Shown here: positions 9,912 to 14,602 of the stretch, piece by piece
Layout: each line of letters begins with the position of its first letter
Position numbering within the stretch: the first letter of the stretch is position 1
Assembly (NCBI GenBank): GCA_015499985.1
Contig: JAAAUF010000974.1
Span: forward strand, 1 to 14,602
Reading direction: 5' to 3'
DNA from: Haplosporangium gracile
Taxonomy: Eukaryota > Mortierellomycota > Mortierellomycetes > Mortierellales > Mortierellaceae
Length of the DNA: 14,602 nt
Made by a program: the position numbers and the translations under genes
Notes under the pieces: model-generated
What the model was told of the DNA's origin: nothing
The model's database searches: none
Seen by the model: only the letters and a program-made list of their open reading frames with translations

Positions 9912-9930
9912 TGAAAGGTTTAACCTTTCA
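9912..9930. repeat. Perfect 19-nt palindrome inside the transposon's right end
   Basis: TGAAAGGTT-T-AACCTTTCA, with two 9-bp arms around one central T, lies just inside the right inverted repeat. It is followed by TTTTGTCCC at 9933-9941 and again at 9952-9960. Repeated end motifs plus a palindrome are typical of transposase-binding subterminal DNA; that role is inferred. Confidence 0.8.
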
Positions 9931-9945
9931 TGTTTTGTCCCTACC

Positions 9946-9973
9946 TTCTCATTTTGTCCCGGGGCGGAGTCGT
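9946..9973 (-). repeat. Right terminal inverted repeat of the transposon
   Basis: CTTCTCATTTTGTCCCGGGG, continuing CGGAGTCG, is the complement of the left end apart from one mismatch and one missing A. Confidence 0.75.
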
Positions 9974-10449
9974 CCTATTATTCTGAGTGTACTTTCTTTC
10001 TCAACTTCTTTTTGCCACCATTCCCATATCTCATCGCCCTTACCACCACCGCACGCCTCTTAATTACCTTGTCATCATTCGATCCCTTTCTCAGTCACTT
10101 CCACGCCATATCTCTTGTCTCACCTCCAGTACCCCTTTCCTTTGCCACCATTTCCACACTCCACACTTTCTTCCTTGCCTTTGCCACCACTCCCACGTCT
10201 TTTTTTCTTTCTGGCCTTGTCATTGCTTCCTCGCTTTCTTTCTTTTCATTTCTTTTTATCCCTCATCCGTCCTTCTTTTTCTTTCACTCTTCGCCTTCTT
10301 TCTTTTCCTTTCTTTTCATCTCTCACCCGTCTTTGTTTCTTTTCAACCCTCATCTTTCCCCCCCCTCTTTTTTCTTTCATTCTTCGCCTTCTTTACATCA
10401 TACACCTGCTTTCTTTCACTTTTCTTTTCATTCGATGCTTCACAACACC
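9974..10449 (+). promoter_or_regulatory. Strongly pyrimidine-rich tract upstream of the CRN gene
   Basis: For about 450 bases the plus strand is dominated by C and T, with repeated TTTCTTT and CACTCTTCGCCTT-like blocks. One imperfect repeat, CTTCGCCTTCTTT, occurs near 10288 and 10382, and there is a C run near 10360. All three plus-strand frames stay open over much of it only because pyrimidine-rich DNA lacks stop codons. It is most likely the promoter and 5' UTR of the CRN gene; CT-rich leaders are common before fungal genes. No TATA box is seen. Confidence 0.5.
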
Positions 10450-13400
10450 ATGACCGACAATATCCTGAGTCTGTTCTATCTCGTTGATGGACTACCCTTG
10501 TCCAGGGCACTCGAGATCGAGGTCTCTGCGACACGTACCATTGCACACCTCAAAGACCTTATCAAGACGAAACAAGCACCCACGTTTGACGACATCAGGG
10601 CAGCCCAGCTCACCCTCTGGCGCGTCTCCATCCCTGACGGCAATCAGAACTCTGCCATCACGATTGCTGCTCTTAACGACAAGACAGAGTTAAACAATCC
10701 GGGGACACAACTTTCCAAACTGTTTCCTGAAATTCCTCATGACAGTACTTACATCATCGTCCAGCGACCTCCGCCAAGTAATACAAACGCGCTTTACTTT
10801 CATTTATACCTTGTGCATAAGCTTGTCCATTGTACTTACCTTAACTCACTCATTCGATTGCATTGACATAGGCCATGCACCACTCCGTGCACGAAACTCC
10901 ACTCTACGCCCTGGCCATCTCCCGGATGAATCTGTCCGAAAAGCACCTCCAAAATCGCCGATGCTGGCAAGAGAAGCCTGTAAGTGGGTGGCGCTGTCCT
11001 TTCAAGATTACATTCCAATTTTGATTATGTATTTGTTGCTAATGCCTTGCATTATTGTTAGTCAATACGGTTTTAAAGAGACTCGAGAAGGACATCTTCT
11101 ATGCGGACACTTCAATTTCACGCTTCCTTCATTCGTTCGTGAAAGGCGACCTCTCCATCCCCGACGCAGATTGCTGTGTTAGAGGCTTACCACGAGCCTG
11201 GCTCCGATCAAGAACCGAGTCAACTCAGCCTGCTCTATACCTTTTACACCCAAGGCGACCACACCAGACGACAACGACACCTCCGTCGGTGACAGCACTA
11301 CGCACGCTCGAGAAGTTCCAAAACAACGACATGATCACCTTCCTCGGCGTAAATGGCTGTGGCAAGACGCGGGCTGTCGTGGAAATGCTGGCCCAGAACT
11401 GGGGATTCTATCTGAATGGCAGCCAGACAGACAGAGGCTCAAAGGACTTCACCACTTTATTCGAGTCAGCACAGAAAATACCGACACGATATTTCTCCTC
11501 GGACAAGGTGGAAAATGGCTTCAACATTCAACGATTACAGGCTGCCTTCTAATTTCACGTCTCATGGTCCTGCAATACTGTCTGAGTCTCGGCCACCATG
11601 ACACATTTACCTGTGACCGTTGGATGTTGTTCCAAGTATGCCCGGGAGCCTTTGACGCCGCTGTACCGGATGTCTTTGACATCGTTTTCAGGGCTATACT
11701 ACGCGCCTTTCACGATCAGACACCGCCTCTTCCTTTTCCAAGCTTGAAGGCCCTATTGCAGGATCGATTTCGCCAAGTTCAAGGTCAGATGTCCTCGTTC
11801 TCTTCCGATACTCTGACGAACAAGCTTCTCGTTGTCCTTGACGAAGCGCAGACCCTGAGCGATCATGGGAGGGAATTTTTCGTGTTGCGCGTGGACCTTA
11901 GAGATCCAACGTCAATCCTATCTCCTATCATCCATGGGCTCAGGAGTATTTCAGATAGCGAGAGTGACTACTGTGTGGTGACCTGTGACGCAGGCATTAG
12001 TGCAGATGAGCTCGAGTTATTGGTAGGCTCTGGCGGCATTGGAGAGCACTTCGATCAACTCGATGACCAAATTGTGAACTTCCCAGGCTGGGATACGGAG
12101 AATCGAGTGGCCATGTACATCAACAGTCTGGGAGATGCGATGAGCGAGGACGACAGGGTGAGGCTTCATACATTAATACCGGAGGCAGCTGTCGAGGAGT
12201 TATTTTTCAAGCTTCGAGGTCATTTTCGTCCAATCGTCTCGACAATCAAGGATATCATCGCTAAAGGGTCCACGTCGTACTGGAGTGAGGCTATCGAACG
12301 CAACGCAGACTTAGCGCTCTGGTATCTTATCCTGAGCAGTTTCCAGTGCACGGAAATCTTTGTTCGGGTATCAAAAGGATGCTCGACAAAGCCACCAGAG
12401 ACCCAACCAAGTACGCGGATGCCGTCAAACTCAAGCACTTTCTCAAGCAGATTGTTGTTCATCGAGCTTCGTTGGGACTGCCATGGAGCTTGGAAAGAAA
12501 TGAGCCGATCTTGGTCGAGAGCGCTTTCGGCCGTCTCCGCATTACTGCTGACAAGCCTGCATGGGAGAAAACGACCAGCACAATTGTTGACGAACCATTC
12601 GTATTCCAGGGCGCCTACAACTTTATCAAGAATGAGGACAAAGAGTTCTACAAACACTTCAGCGAGCAGTACCGAGACTTACAGGATCCACAATTTGAAG
12701 GGGAGCTCTTTGAGCGGCACGCACCATTGGACCTGATCTACGCCTTTCATAAGAAACAGCTCAAGCAAGAACTGTTCTCGATCCCCAAGGCTGCCGCGTA
12801 TACGATGAAACCCAAGACCCCTATCACTCAATCTGAGCCTGTTACTTTTCCCAGGCATTTGTTTGAGTACCCAGCAACGATCGTCGGATGGGAAGGTTAT
12901 GAGTGGGGAACTCGGTAAAAGGAAACTTTGACCATGGCCGATTTTCTGGAGGCGCACTACAATCATGGCTCGAGGAGGGGCGACTCCACGGTACCACCTT
13001 TTTACTACCCAGAGTCGTTTCAGTCAGGTCCAGATATCGTCTTTGTGCTGCAAATCGAAGATCAGCTCTACCCTGTGTTTGTCCAGACCAAGTGCCTTGA
13101 CGGTATCTATCCAGGAGGTGTGGAGAAAGCTCGACTGACGGTACATGAGACTACGCTCAAGGCTCATCTACCGAACTTGGCCACATACTGCCCTGGCGGG
13201 AAGTATCTGAGCCTGATCTACGTTCACCCTACGATTGTCAAGACGCCGCGCGAGGGCTGGGATGGCGACGATCTTTGGGATTCGGAGTTTGGGATTAGAG
13301 CTGATCATAACCAAGGCTTGGAGGATGGCGACATGCCCTTGATGCAGCTCCTTATGATCATTGATGGGAGCAATATCCGGAACTTTGTGCCTGGAGGGGT

Positions 13401-13497
13401 GGTGGACTTGCTCGATAGTGTGAAGAGTGTCAAGCGAGTACATGATTGGTTGGGCTTGTCTGGTAGAGCGGACAAAAGACCAATGTTGACAAAGTAG
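10450..13497 (+). pseudogene. Crinkler (CRN) effector-like gene: CRN N-domain, P-loop NTPase, PD-(D/E)XK nuclease; disrupted
   Basis: Exons are 10450-10777, 10872-10979 and 11062-13497. Introns of 94 and 82 nt are GT-AG, phase 1, and their split codons agree. The ATG at 10450 (MTDNILSLFYLVDG) matches the usual CRN start; an in-frame ATG at 10435 is less likely. Residues 1-109 form the ubiquitin-like CRN domain, with LTLWRVSIP and ending YIIVQRPPP. Next come IFYADTSISRFLHSF and GLPRAWLRSRT, then the Walker A GVNGCGKT (11346-11369) and Walker B LLVVLDEA (about 11826-11849). At the C-terminus, GPDIVF (PD at 13030-13035) and VFVQTK (to 13092) form a PD...QxK nuclease core, the Q variant as in Mrr-type enzymes. 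In the family such proteins are thought to act in nuclei, secreted or in conflict between organisms or elements. Lesions: one missing base near 11536 (local stop 11550-11552), one near 12325, and an in-frame TAA at 12916-12918 between NTPase and nuclease. No intron removes them. Unbroken length would be about 957 residues. Confidence 0.85.
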
Positions 13498-13513
13498 CCG
13501 AAGTCATGTTTTT

Positions 13514-13519
13514 AATAAA
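13514..13519 (+). terminator. Polyadenylation signal AATAAA after the CRN gene
   Basis: AATAAA lies 17 bases after the TAG at 13495-13497. It is the retained 3'-end signal of the CRN gene and supports the 3' boundary. Confidence 0.6.
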
Positions 13520-13534
13520 GGCGACACTGCAGCA

Positions 13535-13739
13535 ATTGTGCCTTGCAACCAAAACGAGTTACTATGCCTTTCAACCAAAATGAGCTATTGCGCATGTCAC
13601 ATAAAATATTTTATTTCGACCGCTAGACTCCGATTAGCCAGCTATTCACGACTACGTTTCTGATTCAAACCCATGCAAACCCCGCTCATAATTGGATTAG
13701 CGGTTAACCTTTTAACTCATTTTGGTTGAATGGCACAAT
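13535..13739. mobile_element. MITE-like element with 27-bp terminal inverted repeats
   Basis: Left end 13535-13561 begins ATTGTGCCTTGCAACCAAAA and runs on to CGAGTTA. The complement of 13713-13739 begins ATTGTGCCATTCAACCAAAA and runs on to TGAGTTA. They differ at 3 of 27 positions. The left motif is repeated once inside the element (about 13564-13583, ATGCCTTTCAACCAAAATGA). There is no coding capacity and no clear target-site duplication in the flanks. Size, non-coding content and ends fit a miniature inverted-repeat transposable element. Its ends do not resemble those of the Tigger-like element. Confidence 0.7.
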
Positions 13740-13873
13740 AACAGTTACCAATGCGTTTTAAGCTTGTGCTTTTACCAACGCGAAAAGAGGAAGGAGTTCC
13801 TACGAGGGGTTATATCAAGAACAAAAAATGATTATTTGACCGGGATAACAGCAGTAGCTACTATCCCACGTGA

Positions 13874-13937
13874 TGGCATGTATGTATGTATGCATGTATG
13901 TATGTATGTATGCATGTATGTATGTATGTATGTATGA
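13874..13937. repeat. TGTA/TGCA tetranucleotide microsatellite
   Basis: About 16 units of a 4-base repeat, mostly TATG with TGCATG interruptions at regular spacing. It creates an artificial open frame reading MYVC repeats, which is not a gene. Confidence 0.9.
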
Positions 13938-14099
13938 TCAGCTAAAGACTCTGTAAACCTCTTTCTCTTCAAGTGACAAATCAGTTTGGGCGAAGCTACC
14001 ATTCGACTAATTATTTTTGAAAGAAAGAGTGCAGGCGCTCAAGGGGCGCTGAGTTACGATGCGAGACTGTTTACCCTTTCATTGTTTCTTTGCTGACTT

Positions 14100-14497
14100 T
14101 TCCAAGGCGTGGCTGGGCCTGGGCTGCACATCCTCTATCGTAAATTTCTCTCGTCCTGACCCAACGGTTCTTCTACTCCTTTTGTGTTACAACCGCATAC
14201 CAAATCCTTGATACCAGTATGGGATTTTGGAACGAGGATTTCAAAAAGAACTGGATAGGACTTGCAACGACTACTGGCGACGATGAAGGTGGCACCATAC
14301 TCAGGGATCTTGCTGAGAATTACACGGACGAAGAGGTTATATATATTCGCGTCTCGTATATGACAGGCGCTACATTGTTTTATGTGGGGAGACTTTGGTT
14401 TGTTTGGAGGTTGGTGGTTGATCTGAAGACGCGTAATGCTAGGGTTGCAAGAGCGACGGAGTTGATTCGGGAGAAAGAGAGAGAGAGAGAAAGTTGA
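14100..14497 (+). pseudogene. Diverged copy of the last exon of the multi-pass membrane-protein gene
   Basis: This segment aligns with 3474-3805. From about 14102 one frame reads LFQGVAGPGLHILYRKFL, like LVQGIVGLYIIYSKSL of the intact gene, and stops at TGA 14157-14159. The continuation lies in a second frame, where TLTQRFFYSFCVTT resembles THTQWLFYSICTTT, followed by WNEDF in both. The middle is diverged, then GRLWFVWRLVVDLKTRNARV matches YRLWVAWRLVEDLKARDARV. The frame ends at TGA 14495-14497 after a (GA)n-coded Arg/Glu tail. The second frame has an upstream stop (TAA 14141-14143), and no AG acceptor lies between the two frames. A frameshift near 14150-14158 is therefore the simplest reading. 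Upstream exons are not recognisable here. It is probably a pseudogene fragment from an old duplication. A living gene with an assembly error is the alternative. Confidence 0.65.
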
Positions 14498-14602
14498 AGG
14501 TAGAGAAGCTGGGTGCCATAGATAACATTGTTGCCAAGGATGTTGATTATATATCCATACGCTAACTGTCACCGACTTTCTTCGCTCTTTGTGTTGTTGT
14601 TT

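Larger units (their letters stand above)
8112..9973 (-). mobile_element. Decayed pogo/Tigger-like DNA transposon (Tc1/mariner superfamily)
   Basis: About 1.86 kb bounded by inverted repeats: left 8112-8140, starting CGACTCCGCCCAGGGACAAA, and right 9946-9973, whose complement starts CGACTCCGCCCCGGGACAAA. The two ends match over about 28 bases with one mismatch and one 1-base length difference. The only protein remnant inside is a minus-strand CENP-B/Tigger-like transposase in several frames, with stops. No clear TA target duplication is visible directly outside the ends (ACA on the left, TCC on the right), so the true end may be a few bases off. The element cannot encode its own transposase as it stands. 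Confidence 0.75.
13498..14099. other. Repeat-rich gap between the CRN gene and the membrane-protein copy
   Basis: No gene is seen. The gap contains the CRN polyadenylation signal, a 205-bp MITE-like element and a TGTA microsatellite. The rest is featureless AT-rich DNA. Confidence 0.6.

Noticed and set aside
9987..10487. Several long overlapping plus-strand open frames
   Set aside because: They are open only because CT-rich DNA lacks stop codons. The products are Phe/Ser/Leu repeats, and the real CRN start is at 10450.
11508..11540. A 33-nt GT-AG intron that might remove the first CRN lesion
   Set aside because: Too short for splicing, and its length is a multiple of three, so it would not change the frame.
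12321..12346. A 25-nt GT-AG intron that might remove the second CRN lesion
   Set aside because: Too short, and joining would not lead into the conserved downstream frame.
13722..13937. 71-codon open frame ending in MYVC repeats
   Set aside because: It is a translation of the TGTA microsatellite and the MITE end.
13874..13937. CRISPR-like regular repeat
   Set aside because: It is a 4-base microsatellite without spacers, in a eukaryotic context.

Overview
The window looks like nuclear DNA of a filamentous fungus, most likely an early-diverging one of the Mortierella type (Mucoromycota). The reasons are short GT-AG introns of about 80-190 bases with CTAAC-like branch sites, AATAAA signals just after stop codons, CT-rich 5' flanks, and a Crinkler-type (CRN) gene with the 'LTLWRVSIP' signature that I associate with Mortierella and Rhizophagus proteins. 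The organism call is inference; no search was run.

Layout. (1) 1-1134, +: last exon of an alternative (type II) NADH:ubiquinone oxidoreductase, preceded by the end of an intron. (2) About 1470-1953, -: a broken remnant of a pirin gene. (3) 2325-3805, +: a three-exon gene for a multi-pass membrane protein of unknown function. A diverged second copy of its last exon lies at about 14100-14497, with a reading-frame lesion. (4) 3806-5051: about 1.2 kb without a recognisable gene. (5) 7554-5052, -: a seven-exon gene of unknown function with a 22-nt microexon and a nuclear-localisation-like KKRKR cluster. All six splice junctions agree in phase, but one single-base frameshift lies in the last exon. 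(6) 8112-9973: a decayed pogo/Tigger (CENP-B-like) DNA transposon with terminal inverted repeats around a badly mutated transposase on the minus strand. (7) 9974-10449: a strongly pyrimidine-rich tract upstream of the CRN gene. (8) 10450-13497, +: a CRN effector-like gene with an N-terminal ubiquitin-like CRN domain, a P-loop NTPase and a PD-(D/E)XK-type nuclease domain. It carries two apparent 1-nt deletions and one in-frame stop. (9) 13535-13739: a 205-bp element with 27-bp terminal inverted repeats (MITE-like), then a TGTA microsatellite.

The genes do not form a pathway. A housekeeping respiratory gene sits at the left edge of a repeat-rich accessory segment. That segment holds an effector-like gene, a dead transposon, a MITE, a lineage-restricted unknown gene and duplicated membrane-protein sequence. 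Single-base lesions recur in several unrelated loci. Either this is a region of active gene decay or the assembly has uncorrected indels; resequencing or transcripts would tell which.
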